A stretch of 64,000 nt of DNA from Alternaria dauci (lineage: Eukaryota; Ascomycota; Dothideomycetes; Pleosporales; Pleosporaceae): contig NC_091274.1 in NCBI RefSeq assembly GCF_042100115.1, positions 1,860,001 to 1,924,000 on the forward strand, read 5' to 3'. The notes under the pieces are model-generated. The model saw nothing but the letters and a program-made list of their open reading frames with translations. It ran no database searches and was not told the DNA's origin. This document shows positions 1 through 11,899 of this stretch, one piece after another (position 1 is the stretch's first letter; every line of letters starts with the position of its first letter). The position numbers were made by a program, and so were the translations under genes.

Positions 1-1944
1 ACCAGAGGCGGGAAGAAGATGAAGACAAGAAGTTCCGGTTGGTTCTTTACGGGCGTGCGTTGGCATACCTCTCGAAAGTCGCTTTTGGGGCATGTGTGGT
101 ACTCGTCTTTCGGCAGCGCATGTGGAGAGCTTTCAGAGACCGGGCGTTAACTGTGCTGTCTATTGATCAGATATTTGGTGCAACAGAAGATCCTTCGCTC
201 TTTGGGAACTGGGAAGCTGTTTCGGGTGCACCGCTTCTGTGTGCCATCGCCATGGTCAGTAGCTTGGTGTACACAAGCCGCATATATACGTACACTAACT
301 GCGGACGCGCACCTGCAGGTTATCTGGTTGATTCCATTGGCAACAATCGTCTTTTCACCTGGTGCACTTACCTTTGGGATCTATCTCGACAATGAGGTAC
401 TCGATCTTACCGTTCCGACGCTCAACTTCTCAGTGGAATCCACAAAAGATTGGCGACACCCAGTCAAGCTGGAGGATGGAAGCAACAAGAGGTCGATAAT
501 GTACTATAATACCACTGATATTCCTGCCACGGCCCCAGGATGGTTCGACTACTACGATCAGCCGTCAGCAGAGCTAAGGCGCATTGCGCTCCTGCTGGCA
601 TACAGTGGTATGGATTATCCAAACATTAGGCAGGGTGCTCGGCAAGAGGCCTGTGGAGGATCCTACAATTGCACGTACGAACAAAGCTTCACTGGGCCAA
701 GTTACCGGTGCGAGGAGGTCGCAAGTGATGTTGACGACACGGAAGGATCAGACGATTTCGGCGCGCCTTTCAACGTAAGCATTTTAGCACCACAGGGAAG
801 CTACGTGTATTATGCGGAAGTCGACAAGGGCGCATACTCCCGCCCTCAAAATGTTGAATTCCGAGCGGGCAACGGTGGAATACCCGTCGGAGAAGCCCCG
901 TTAGATCTAGGTGTGTTTAGGTCGGAACCCGTGTTATGGATCGGTTACGCATTCAACTCGACAGAAAAGCTAGCAGCAGACGACCCACTCGCGACGAACT
1001 GGACACATCGCTATGATTCACGCATCATCCGCTGCATACACATGGAAGCAAGGTACACGGTCAAATGGAACTTCACCGAACCGTCCTTCAAATCCACGAT
1101 AGAATTAGAACACCAAGCGCCCGTCGTGGACACAGACTTCCCGCGGGGGGTTGACGGCAAGGTAAATTACACGGCAATGCCCGAGCCTACAGACAACCAC
1201 ATCAGTCCACGACACAACGTAGGCCTCTACAAGAAGACAGCCGCATATCATGCAATTGGCGATATGTTTAGAGAGTTTCTTCGCGGACATGTTGACATCA
1301 CTGCGCCAAAACCAGGACCATACTACGCACAAGTCCATTCGAACGTCACAATGACACGACTAGTACAGAAGAACAGAGAGCCCAAGCGTAATCTCACGGC
1401 TGAGATTGAGTCCTTTTATTCAGACATGGTGCTCTCGTTACTATCAGTTCCAGAGATGCTGGTGGTAACTGAAGAAAAGCTTACAGTGAATCGGTCACGA
1501 CTCCAGTCCTCATTCATCTACTTACCTCAGAGGCTACGGCAATGTTATGCACCAGTCGTCTTTATCACTCTCCTCATCCTCCTATCTGGCGCTCTGACAA
1601 TCTGGCAAGATGGGACGACGTTCTCCACTGGCTTCTCCCGTATATTGGTTACTACTCGCAACACTACGTTAGATGATATCAGCCGTGGGGCATGTCTGGG
1701 CAATGATCCTTTCCCGATGGAATTGATGCGCACCAGACTTCAATTCGGTGCTCTTGTTGGCGGTGAAGAGAACTACCTGCCAAACGATACTTATCAGGGC
1801 AGCGGTGGCCCTCAAGGTATAAGTCATTGCGCTTTTGGCGTCGCTTCTGAAGTTGTGCCTATTGTCAGAGGTGTACCATATGCGGGTTTAAATCGGCGAA
1901 GGAGCAGAGGAAAGGTAACGAAAATCAAGATGGAGGTTGGATAG
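1..1944 (+). CDS. Multi-pass membrane glycoprotein, 5' partial, function unknown
   Basis: The coding frame is already open at base 1, so the true start lies outside the window. Exon 1 runs to 254. A 64-nt intron (255-318) has a GTCAGT donor, a CTAAC branch site and a GCAG acceptor; removing it joins two hydrophobic stretches in frame, and exon 2 ends at 1944. Hydrophobic segments lie in exon 1 (around bases 60-110), across the splice (IWLIPLATIVFSPGALTFGI) and near the C-terminus (VVFITLLILLSGALTIW). Between the last two is a long domain with many Asn-X-Ser/Thr sequons (NTT, NCT, NVS, NWT, NFT, NYT, NLT), which suggests a luminal or extracellular glycosylated region. I recognise the layout from uncharacterised ascomycete membrane proteins, but know no function. 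Confidence 0.75.
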
Positions 1945-2706
1945 GCATGAAGAACGCCCGTCTTCGACAGAAATTTACCAAGGACGAGTTGAATGGGATC
2001 TTCTTTTGTTACATCAGCTTGTAACGAGAAGAGTTGGCAGGGTATCTGGCGGAGAGGGCGCCGAAGTGATGGCACCGCCTGTATCGCTGATGTACAGCGG
2101 ATGAACCTTCGAACAGCCATTAGACAGACAGCTGTCTGCTATCCCTAGCCCGATGCCTGGAGTGAACTTGTTAGGACACAACGTCGGAGTGAGGGCTGAA
2201 GGTACCCCTGTTTGCGCCGGTGACGACGACGATTTCGCCTTCGAGTTTTATCTTCTTGACTGTCGCGCGAGTTCTGAGTTTGATGCCATTCTCAATGTAG
2301 CTGCTCTGTGTCGCGTGATCAGGATACGATGTAGTGTTTAAGAAGATGCAGTTTGCACGAATGACCTTCCTTGTTACTTGTTCTTTGCCATATCTATACG
2401 TCTCTCTGCGTACTTATGTCCGTCCCCTATCCCGGTACTCCGCGAGTTATCTCAGCGTACATCGCACCGTGACAGTCTTGACCTGTATTCTTGCCCACGA
2501 AAAGTGTTATGATGGGCCGGATGTCTCTGCACGAGTGATACAAACCTCTAGCACCGTCTCGAGGCATATACTGCAATTAGTTCAGATGTAGACCTCGGTA
2601 AGCCTTCCCTCAAAATGCCCTACCACAACGCCTGCACCATAAAGCCAGACAATCCTCGAGTCTCACTGGATGTATCAATTTGCTTTTTGTCGATTTTATG
2701 AGCACT
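1945..2706. other. Intergenic, convergent 3' ends
   Basis: This stretch separates the 3' end of the membrane protein from the 3' end of the deformylase gene. Short open frames on the plus strand show no family features. I see no gene, RNA or repeat. Confidence 0.6.
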
Positions 2707-3786
2707 CTAATTGAACACGACGGTTTTCTGACCGTTCAAGAACACCCTCTTCTCACTCCACCACTTGACCGCCGCAGCCAAGACCTGGCTTTCAACATTG
2801 CTTCCCTCCTCCACCAACTCCTTGGGGCTCAACGCATGGTCGACCCTCGCGACGCGCTGTTCAATGATTGGTCCCTCGTCCAAATCAGCCGTGACGAAAT
2901 GTGCAGTTGCCCCAATGATCTTAACACCGCGCTCATAAGCCTGATGGTAGGGTTTCGCGCCCTTGAAAGAAGGTAAGAAAGAGTGGTGGATATTGATGAT
3001 CTTGCCCGACATTTCTGTACACAGGCGAGGCGAGAGCACTTGCATGTAGCGTGCGAGGACCACAAGATCGATGTTGTGTTGTTTGATTAAATCCAATATT
3101 TGCGTCTCTTGTTTCTCCTTGGTATCCTTGGTTACGGGTAGGTGGTGAAATTCGATCCCGTTGTTCTTTGCTAGTTCCGCGAACTCGGGGTGGTTGGATA
3201 CAATGATTGGTACGTCCACTTTGAGTTGACCAGACTTGACGCGGAACAACAAGTCGTTGAGGCAATGGCCAATCTTGGACACCATGATAAGGACCTTGGG
3301 CTTTGCGTCTACTCGCTGGATCTGGTATGTCATACTCATCTCCGAGGCGAGCTTCTTCATGCTGTCTTGTAGCGCGGAGACATCGGGAGAGTGTCCGAAA
3401 TGGACACGCATGAAGAAAGTCTTGGAGTCTGGGTCGGAGAACTGCTGCAGATCGAGAATGGTGAGGTTTTCCTTCGCTAAGAGACCTGTGACGGCGTACA
3501 CGATGCCTGCTTTATCGGGGCACGACAGAGTAAGGTAGTGGTCGTCACCTGCCATCTTGGATGTTGAGATCCGTTCTGCGGAGCCAAGTTGTTGAAGTCG
3601 GGGTACTGAGGTTGCTACGAAGCGTTTGTTCAAATTCAGCGATGACTGTTTGGTCGAAAATTTAGGAACTAGGTTTTGCCGGTTTCGGAAAGCGTCGTTC
3701 GGTGGATATATGGATTGTCGGGCCGCAAATGCACGTGTTGATGTGTGGAGTGACCGTGTGCAGGTGCGTGCTTGACGTAGAAGCAT
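2707..3786 (-). CDS. Formyltetrahydrofolate deformylase, mitochondrial
   Basis: Hydrolyses 10-formyltetrahydrofolate to formate and tetrahydrofolate, feeding one-carbon metabolism. The chosen start gives 359 aa. The first ~75 residues are rich in Arg, Ser and Thr with almost no acidic residues (MLLRQARTCTRSLHTSTRAF), a typical mitochondrial presequence. An ACT domain follows (about 83-160, with SCPDKAGIVYAVTG), then a formyltransferase-fold domain (about 165-340). Its catalytic signatures are NIHHSFLPSF (Asn and His) and GATAHFVTADLDEGPI (Asp). The frame stays open upstream to 4047, but that extra stretch does not resemble the family; an internal start at MAGDDHYL would give a cytosolic form. 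Single exon. PurU-type enzymes are usually bacterial, but intact copies occur in filamentous fungi. Confidence 0.9.
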   Translation of the reverse strand: MLLRQARTCTRSLHTSTRAFAARQSIYPPNDAFRNRQNLVPKFSTKQSSLNLNKRFVATSVPRLQQLGSAERISTSKMAGDDHYLTLSCPDKAGIVYAVTGLLAKENLTILDLQQFSDPDSKTFFMRVHFGHSPDVSALQDSMKKLASEMSMTYQIQRVDAKPKVLIMVSKIGHCLNDLLFRVKSGQLKVDVPIIVSNHPEFAELAKNNGIEFHHLPVTKDTKEKQETQILDLIKQHNIDLVVLARYMQVLSPRLCTEMSGKIINIHHSFLPSFKGAKPYHQAYERGVKIIGATAHFVTADLDEGPIIEQRVARVDHALSPKELVEEGSNVESQVLAAAVKWWSEKRVFLNGQKTVVFN

Positions 3787-4396
3787 TTTATCGCAATTTG
3801 ACCTCTTTTTGCAAAGACTGAACGAGAAATGGCGTTTTCTCGATGCCGTGCTAGAACCTCTGCGGCTTAGGTGTAATTGGCCGGAATCAGCCGACAATCT
3901 AGCCCTGTCGCTTACTAGTCGACTCGCATACGCGTAGGCAAATCTCTCTACATCAACGCACGCAAAGTGCGGAGAGATAGATAAAACGTACCAATTCTTC
4001 ATGAATTTGCTACGTATGTATTTTGAACAATCTTGCATTAGCAACAAGCATATTCAAGATCAACAAGATAGACACCCTTTCTACCCGTGGACACATGTAG
4101 CTATGCGTACCTAGGTACAGCCGAAGACGATACGCTCAATTGTTACACTCAATAGCGGAACCCAAGCACAGACCAAGCACAAATCAACTATGATATTGGA
4201 GAGGATCTCTTATGTAAGCCAAGGACTGTCTCATAGTCTTTATTCTCTCAGAAATCAATAACCGGAGCTCATCTGTTTCTACTGGTATTCGAGTGGTCGG
4301 TACGCAAAGATACATCACGTATTGGGCTTCTCGATTGATCGTACCAAGTGGAACCGCCCTTGAAATTCAATTCAGAAGTAAGACAAGGCCTCTGTC
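3787..4396. other. Intergenic / 5' region of the deformylase gene
   Basis: The minus frame stays open through about 4047, probably as 5' leader. From 4048 to 4396 I see nothing beyond likely promoter and the 3' flank of the HET gene. Confidence 0.5.
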
Positions 4397-6893
4397 TCAT
4401 TGTATTACTATACTATCGCTAGTTCGACGATAAGCCGGAATCCTAGCGAAAAGACCGGACACATCTCGACATCCACCTTTGTCTAAATAGGGAAGTGTCA
4501 ATGAGAGTATACCGACCCGCTCCCATAGTGTAGGACTGGACTGAGGTACTTTCCGCAACGTCAGGAAACGTGCCGCGCCATGTTCTGTATCGCAGAATTT
4601 TCCGGCAAATACGAGAACACTAATGAATTCGCCAGAGACATGCTTGGCAGTCCATTGTTGCTGGGTGATGGAGATCGACATGGCGGTGAAAGCAAGGCGA
4701 CCCTTCTTGTGACCTATCCTATACCAATCCATGCCCTTATCGAAACTGTATGAAAATTTCTCTTCACGGCCAGGCTTTCCAATCAATTTTCCCCAAGACC
4801 ATTCTCGATCAACATCCTTGATTCTATCAAAAGTAGTCAAAAGGTACGGGTCTCTGATCTCAATTGTCGATAACATCTCATTTGATAAGCGAAGGGTGGA
4901 ACTTCTGTCGAGTAGTCGAACTCGAGACTGGCATTCAGGATGCGAAAGGTATATGTTCGCCGCCCAAACGATACTCGGGCTTGTGGAATTGATGAGATCG
5001 CTCATATAAGCAGCGTATTCGCGATCAGGAGGCAAGCGCCAGCTGACTGTGCCGTTCCAACCAGCCCACGTCCACGAAGGCAGGTGGTTACGTCGCGTGC
5101 AAGCCTCTGAGACGAACATGACATGGTTTGGACTTGCGCGATGAAACCACGATGATAGCGATAAAGCAAAGGTGATTTGGGCGCTCGCCGCGCTTCCAGC
5201 AATGTCGTCTGTCCACAGTGGAAGTCCTTGAAATAGGTGTAGTGATTTGGTTTGCTCGTACATCCCGATGATGCCCTGGACTACAGTTTGGTGCACGTAG
5301 TCAGTATGTATGCCTTATCTAATTCATGTAGGGCCATTACTTACACGCTGGTAGGACATCTGTGTCTTTCGTCAAGCATCTCTTAGTGAATTCACGCATG
5401 TGATCAGCCAGTCCTCGCAGTTGCGCCCTAACGTTGATTTCCTCGACCACTGGGAACCCATAATCTAAACGGTATTCCTCGTCGATGGAGATGATAGCGT
5501 CATCTTGATGCGCATTGCTACCTCCACTGAAAGCACCTCCTTTGAATATGCCAGTAAGCAGGAAGTCGGCCAGAAGATAGTTAGAATCATCTTTGTGGCT
5601 TGCAGGTATATGGAAGAGCGTTATGTCTGCGCTCTCATGAGACGCCATACTGCGACATTCCCAGTAGGTCTGATGCTCAGTGAAGACAATACGGCGGTTG
5701 GAGAGCACACCTTCTTGGTAGGTCCAGCCACGAGTCCAGTACAGCGACTGCATCACTTCTCGCCGCGGATCAGGAAGTATTGATAAGAGTAAGCTTCCGC
5801 TATCGACATAGTACTTTGGTTGCGGTTTGCGGGGTGTCGACCGTACCCCCGGGAGACCATGGCTAGCACCGCTTCCTGCCGCTGCTACGATGGTGAAATT
5901 CGCGGCTTCGTATATTGTCGTCATCCTTGAGATCAGGTAGCTTTTCTCGTCTGAATCGGACTGGTTTATACAACTCCGATCGACCCATAGATAAGTGAAG
6001 TCGAGTTTGCGTGTGACCTCAACTGCGTCCATGACGGTCGCTGGCCAAGTCTCCAAATCGGCGGCGGTGGATCCCCAGACATAGCTTAGAGCTGCATATG
6101 GCGTCCCCCATGGCTGTTCTTCCACCTCCGGAGGGTCCTTGGAACAGTTGATGAGACGAAAGCCTCGATTGATGGGCTCGTGCGATGCGCGTTGCTTGCA
6201 TGCGTCACCATGCTCGCTGCGACATGCATCGAGCCACACCCGTACCTGCCCAAGATCAAATATGGGCGGAACTTCCCTAGCACCCAATAGATCCTGGTCG
6301 CCATTGCTGCCAGCTAGTTGGCGAAAGATGGCTCCGACAGCGGGGATCTCGTAATCGAGCCATGTAATATCGTGCGCAGTTAACGGAATTGACTCAAGAT
6401 CAGGCACGACAGCCATGAAGACTCTATCATGACGAGTTCGAAGTTCGAGCCAACTCTCCTGTCTCTGGGTCTCTTTCAATCGAGCTCCATGGAAGATCCA
6501 TGCGTCGCTACTGGAAAACGCTAGTAGCTTGTAGCGCTCATGTACATCTGGCTGAGCCCTGACAGACCGGAAAAAGTTGCACAATGGACACTCTGATGAA
6601 CCGGATAGTCGAGTGCCAAATTGATGTACCAAGAAAGCATCGTTGTAGAAGTGTCTTCCATCAGAAGCTTCATAAATCCGGGCGGGGCCGGAGTTGTTGA
6701 GCTTTCTCCTTCTGTAATGCTGGTAGGCTTCATCGAAACTTAAATCGATATCGATCGTTTGACAAGCCACACATAGTGGCGACGTTGAGTTGTTGACTGT
6801 TCGACCGCGTTTGGTTCCATGCAACGTCATGTCATCTTCCGAATCTGACTTCCTTCTTCGTTTCCCCATCTGGTTCGATGATATGATAGTCAT
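4397..6893 (-). CDS. HET (heterokaryon incompatibility) domain protein
   Basis: HET proteins take part in fungal nonself recognition and can trigger programmed cell death when incompatible strains fuse. The model has exon 1 (6893-5345), a 64-nt intron (5344-5281, GTAAGT...CTGTAG) and exon 2 (5280-4397), about 810 aa. The splice joins DVLPA to FQGIIGMY, restoring a common HET C-terminal motif. Residues 263-275 (TPYAALSYVWGS) and about 300-312 (TYLWVDRSCINQS) are the two hallmark HET blocks, followed by an ANFTIVAAAG block near 331-340 and a TRGWTYQEGVLSNRRIVF block. The N-terminus has a basic cluster (GKRRRK, KRGR) like a nuclear signal and paired cysteines (C41/C44, C102/C105). No NACHT, NB-ARC or repeat partner domain is visible. 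The allelic partner cannot be inferred. Confidence 0.9.
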
Positions 6894-7360
6894 TGCGTGG
6901 TAGAAAGATCACGACTTCCCCAGGAGATATGCGACTGAACTCTGATTCTATGGCTGACGGTGCGAATGTGTGTCGTAAAAAACGTTGCGAAATAGTAGAA
7001 TTGACTCATATCTGCAGTTCAAGGCTACAGAACCTGTCCTCGTATTGGCACCCAGCTGAATGTTGGTCGCTCAGGCAGTGTCCAGCACAGCCTTGTTGCC
7101 TGGAACCAGCATTAGCGCCGCCACGGGCGCATACACCAAACCTGAGCGAATCAGGAACGATCCTCGTTATCTTCCCCAATTTATCGTTCTGCGCACCAAT
7201 GCTTGACGGGGAGGTTCTACGAGCTTTCGTCCAATTCAGGTCCTACATAGCGAGCAGCTCGTATATGAGCACGAACGCGAAAACGGTCATCGAATAGCAT
7301 ATTTTTCGCTCGGATCCGATCATAAGGGCGGCAAAGCATTTTTCGAAACTCGGCCAGTCG
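6894..7360. other. Promoter of the HET gene and 3' flank of the oxidoreductase
   Basis: Non-coding between two minus-strand genes. A 134-codon plus-strand frame here lacks family features and looks like chance. Confidence 0.5.
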
Positions 7361-8533
7361 CTATTTGGTTCCCACACTGACTACGATCTTTCCCCTCGCT
7401 CTGCCGGTTCTAAGCTTCTCGTACGCTTTATGCACATTGTTGAATGCAAAGACTTCGTCCACAACAGGCTTCACTTTGCCATCTGCGACAAGTTTGCCTA
7501 GCTTGGTGAAGTCATCATAATTTGTTGAAGCGAGACCGAATGAGAACGGTCGTTGCCCGCCTCCAAGCCACATGGGAACCAGAAAGCGGAACGCGAGGTC
7601 ATAAATAAATGACAAGCTGACCTGAGACCCAATCTGGACGTACTTCGCTCCAGGCTTAGTGAAGGAGGGGGATTTCCAGTAGAGCTCGAACTCGTGGCCA
7701 ACATTGTCGAGAACCATGTCGTATTGCTTCGAGCTGCTTGCAAGAAGAGTAGGAACATCGTTTTTCCGATAGTCAATCACCTGGAGATGTGAAGATACGA
7801 AGTCAGTGTATGTCTCATATGTGTTTCGGACAGGCACAACTTACTTCATCGGCTCCAAGATCCTTGCAAAGCTGGGTGTTTGCACCTATGGGAGAATCAG
7901 CAGATGCGCTATGGTCGCAAATAGGGTATGTTTACCTGAGCAAGTTGTGGTTACATGGCATCCCAAAGCTTTGGCAATCTGGATGGCAAATGTTCCCGTA
8001 CCCCCCGAACCACCGTTTATGAGCACTCGGTCACCAGCTCTTACATTTGGCGCAAGACACTGATACGTGACAAGCCCACAAACCCCTAGCGTTGCTGCTT
8101 CCTCTGCCGACACACCATTAGGTATTGGCACCGTCCCAGCTTTTGAACCGATAATGTACTCCCCGAGGGTGCCAAACTGTTGCTTTGGCTCGAGCTTGCC
8201 AAACACCATCTGCCCAACCTTGACATTGCAGTCGGGTCCTTGTTGAACAACTCTTCCAGCAAAATCAAGTCCGGGTGTAGCTGGTTTCGGGATGGCCATT
8301 CGTCCAACTACTGGTAGCTCTGCTAGCTTGTAGTCGACAGGATTTAGAGCGGCAGCGTGAACTTGGATAAGAGACTCCCCAGTTGCAAGGGGTCGCTTCA
8401 ATGTCGGCAATGGGACTGCATCATTGAGCTCTATCGCCTCTTCAAGTGTGGAACTACATGTCGACCATTGCCATGCTCTCATTGTTGTTGGTAGGCTCAT
8501 TGTTTCCGTTCCGGTGGTGGCCGTTTGCGACAT
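7361..8533 (-). CDS. Quinone-oxidoreductase-like MDR enzyme
   Basis: An NAD(P)H-dependent oxidoreductase of the medium-chain dehydrogenase/reductase superfamily; substrate unknown. Exons are 8533-7936, 7885-7845 (only 41 nt) and 7780-7361. Introns of 50 and 64 nt have GTAAAC/CATAG and GTAAGT/CCAG ends, and the joins keep one frame to give 352 aa. The N-terminal GroES-like part carries HAAALNPVDYK and TPGLDFAGRVV. The nucleotide-binding loop is GGSGGTGTFAIQIAK (about residue 175), followed by CSGANTQLCKDLGADEVIDY, which exists only after splicing. The structural-zinc cysteine cluster of alcohol dehydrogenases is absent, so the zinc-free quinone or enoyl reductase branch fits best. Starts at MSLPTTM or MRAWQW slightly downstream are possible. 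Confidence 0.88.
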
Positions 8534-8977
8534 GATTTGGGTAAAGTTCGATATCGCTATTAAGAGGAGGGTATTCAAAAGGATCGGAATGCACTTTGAT
8601 TCTGATGCGATATCATATACTTTTCTGCGATGGCTGATCGTCAACCAAAACCATGGGCGCCATTCGGATCCCCTCACGGGGAAGCTGCAAAGCGTCCATG
8701 GCCTACGGTGCGGATATGGAAACTATCATCATCCACACAGCAAGAGCATCGGGAATGGGACGGAGATGAGTTGGACCATCTATGCTGCACAGCGGAACCG
8801 ATTTGGGATGAGAAAGAGATGGGAGGGGGAGCAGATATGAGCGCCACGTTGGAGACTCGCCGCCGCTAGCGCCGGACTCGTTACTTCCGCTGGCGACTCC
8901 TCACAGCTACCAAGCCTCTTATGTCGATATAGGCCCTATGCATTCTGACCGTGCGTCTTACCCACGGGGACGAGCAT
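8534..8977. other. Promoter region of the oxidoreductase gene
   Basis: An open frame continues upstream of the chosen start to 8677 without family similarity. I see nothing else here. Confidence 0.45.
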
Positions 8978-9945
8978 CTACCGATTGCGGCAAGATAGAT
9001 TTCCTTCGACAATGATACGTTGCTCGTTGCTGGACGCATTCTTTTCAGCAGTGCTGTTCATGTGGGCTTGGTTTGTGTGTCGGTATCGACCCTTTAGCTT
9101 CCCAGCTGCATATGTCGCAAATACAGTACTAATAGATGGTGCAAGTTCCTCTTCCTGTACATTGTCATGTTCTCGTTGGACGACGTGATTCATAACTTTC
9201 TCATGTTCTTCGTCGCACTCAAGCATCTCTCCTTGTTCAATATCATTCGGAGTTTCTTCCTTTGTGGCATAGTCGTCTCCTCTAGCTTCTTGTACATGGA
9301 CTCATCCTGTTCTCGCAGTCTTCCCTTGCCGACGTGGGCATGTCTCACCGGGCCGCTCTTATCTCTCTTCACGATAATGGCACCAAGGTGTGCAGCCAGC
9401 CCTTCTCAACGACAATCATTTCATCACGAATAGACACTGCATTGCGGCGACGGTACCTGCATGTAGGTGCCGCTTGCGATGCTCAGATTTACGAGCAATA
9501 GTTTGACAATGTCATACCTGGCGCCCAGCACTCGCTTCCAGAGGATATAATTAAGAGTACTGATTACAGTCAATCATCGTTCTTTGTGATCCACCTCTTC
9601 AGCATGTACCGGCTGAATCAGTCTGCTCTGCGACACTCAGATCAACATGCCGTCTCAGCAAAGTTGGCCAACTGCCTGTTGCCGCTGCAGTCGAGATGAC
9701 TGAGATTGCAATGGCGAAATGAGCACGTGAGGCATCGAGGAGGTTGTATGCGTCCTGAGCATACCTTGTCATGATACATGCGAGGATTCCTGCACCGAAA
9801 GCAGACGCGCTGAATCATGAACTTGAACAGCAAACAGAATCGGATTAGTGTGAATGCCACATCGATGTTACGTGGCAACCGCAGAGTGATTTAAGTATGC
9901 CTTTGTACTAGACAGTCTGCCAGCATGATCGGGACGACGGCTATA
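8978..9945 (-). pseudogene. Frameshifted relic of a membrane-protein gene
   Basis: Minus-strand stretches that look coding follow one another in different frames. In order they are: a hydrophobic block with NIDVAFTLIRFCLLFKFMIQ (about 9875-9815); RYAQDAYNLLDASRAHFAIA onward (9766 to about 9610, ending in a stop); TLNYILWKRVLGARYDIVKL onward (9558 to about 9425); a short RDEMIVVEKGWLHTL piece (9428-9385); KRDKSGPVRHAHVGKGRLRE (about 9370-9290); and an acidic tail (about 9298-8978, including EEHEKVMNHVVQREHDNVQEEE). The frame of each piece differs from its neighbours and the joins lack room for introns, except possibly the second. This looks like one gene broken by about five frameshifts plus stops, with two or more lost membrane segments. 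I do not recognise the family. Confidence 0.5.
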
Positions 9946-10401
9946 CTGGAGTTCTTGCACGGCGAAGTTATTAGAATCTGTGGAGGTGCTCGTAGCTAGC
10001 TGTCCTGTTGTTGTCCTTCCGTGTTGAGGTGTCGTGGGGGTACCAAGCAGACAGGCCGGTGAAAGAGAAGCACCAGGTGGGCGTGGCTGGAGGACCAGAA
10101 CATGGGACGGGTGGCTAGCGTCGCGTCCGTGCCCCGGCTTGACATCAACCATCATCGATCTGTCTGGTAACGAAGCTGCACATATCCTCACCGTATCTGC
10201 GCTATACACGCCGCACACTGATCCTCCCACACCGCCAAGCCTCTCCAACCCTAGAGATTGGTGTTGCATACCTTCTACTACCTCGGCCTGTCACGCGCGC
10301 AACCTACTCCGCACCACTTCGAAGCACCTAGCTTCGCGCCTCGAATCGACCGCGACGTACCTAATCTTCCCACTCTACACACACACACACACTTTTGCAA
10401 G
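9946..10401. promoter_or_regulatory. Promoter and 5' leader of YPT7, with an AC repeat
   Basis: Non-coding DNA upstream of the Rab7 start. A C/T-rich leader ends in an (AC)n tract at about 10377-10392, ten bases before the ATG; pyrimidine-rich tracts next to the start are common in highly expressed fungal genes. Overlapping open frames on both strands here look like chance. Confidence 0.5.
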
Positions 10402-11346
10402 ATGGCATCAAGGAAGAAGGTCCTCCTCAAGGTAGGGCAGCTCTGGACTGGGTATGCACGCCGTGGCTAATGTGCGCAGGTCATTATCCTCGGAGACAGC
10501 GGGGTCGGCAAGACGAGCTTGATGAACCAATATGTACGACCACTCCACGATGAGCTACGCACGTCGCGAGTGATAGCTTGAGAGTACGGACTGGGCTTAT
10601 ACAATGTCTACAGGTCAACAAGAAGTTTAGCGCGAGCTACAAAGCCACGATTGGCGCCGATTTCTTGACCAAGGAAGTGCTGGTCGACGACAGGCTGGTA
10701 ACCATGCAGGTGTGTAGAACTCATGTCGAGTAAATGCGTCCAGCTGACTCTGGTAGCTCTGGGACACTGCCGGTCAGGAGCGTTTCCAATCGCTTGGCGT
10801 TGCCTTTTACCGCGGTGCCGACTGCTGTGTGCTCGTATACGACGTGAACAACTCGAAGAGCTTCGACACCCTAGACAGCTGGAGAGATGAGTTTCTTGTC
10901 CAGGCCAGCCCGATGGATCCAGAGAGTTTTCCGTTTGTAGGTACAGGTGGATAGCTTACGCGGGCATGTATACTGACTGGAATAGGTTGTAATTGGTAAT
11001 AAGATCGATGTGGAGGAGAGCAAAAGAATGGTGAGTATCTCCAGCAGTCATCAAAGGCTTTTATCTAACACACGCAGATCTCATCTAAACGCGCCATGGC
11101 GTTCTGCCAATCGAAAGGCGGTATCCCCTACTTTGAGACCAGTGCCAAAGAGGCCATCAACGTTGAGCAAGCTTTTGAAGGTAAGTCAGATTTGATGCCA
11201 CTCCGAGACTCGGGTTTCGGAAGCTAACATGCGTAGTTATCGCACGACAAGCCCTAGCACAGGAGGACGTGGGTGACTTCAGCAACGACTTCCCCGAGAC
11301 GATTCCGATTGACCTCAAGGGCAACGAAGGCGGCTGCGCATGCTAG
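10402..11346 (+). CDS. YPT7: Rab7-type small GTPase Ypt7
   Basis: Controls homotypic vacuole fusion and late endosome or autophagosome fusion with the vacuole, through the HOPS tether. Seven exons: 10402-10431, 10480-10533, 10614-10709, 10757-10936, 10986-11030, 11078-11180 and 11237-11346. Together they make 618 nt, exactly 205 codons plus stop. Every intron is GT-AG. The protein shows P-loop GDSGVGKT (15-22), switch I with ATIGADF, switch [15 protein letters not shown], guanine-binding NKID and ETSAK, and C-terminal Cys-Ala-Cys for double geranylgeranylation. Length and motifs match Rab7 closely. No single long open frame shows this gene because the exons are short. Confidence 0.97.
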
Positions 11347-11899
11347 TGTATGCCATTACGAAACAAGCGTTGTTCATGAGAGCCGACAGTGGACCCTTAT
11401 CTGCCGCAATGCCGTCTTGCATCTGGAGTTCGCATGGAGTTTGGTGTTGGACCTGCTTTCTGTGCAGGAGCATCTCGTTTTCCTGTAATCTATCGTCGAG
11501 TATGGGGTTATCATTGCCTGGCCATGTAACAGCCTACCAATATACAATGTATTCATGCACCATATACTTGCACCTGGACGTGTGATGACGTGGGGCTTGT
11601 GGCTAAGCCGGCACCGCCACGCTTCCGACGGCCCCTTGAGCGCATGAAACCCCGAACCCCCCCGGAACTTAGGCACGTCGTTATCAAGTGTCCGCGTGTC
11701 ACGCCGATCGACCCCGTGCAACCACACTCTCCATCTTCACATTCAGCTTTCTTGCACGGACGATTACTTTCATGGGCACTCGCATCCACTTCCATGCCTC
11801 AACACGTACCCCAATCGTGAGCCCGCTTATCGCCGAAGACCCTCCTTGACCGACCTGCCCTACGTACCCTACGAATAATTTCTATTACTCCCGTACAAC
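11347..11899. other. Intergenic between YPT7 and the SLC35F-like gene
   Basis: Holds the YPT7 3' UTR and the promoter of the downstream transporter, both on the plus strand. No further gene is seen. Confidence 0.55.
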
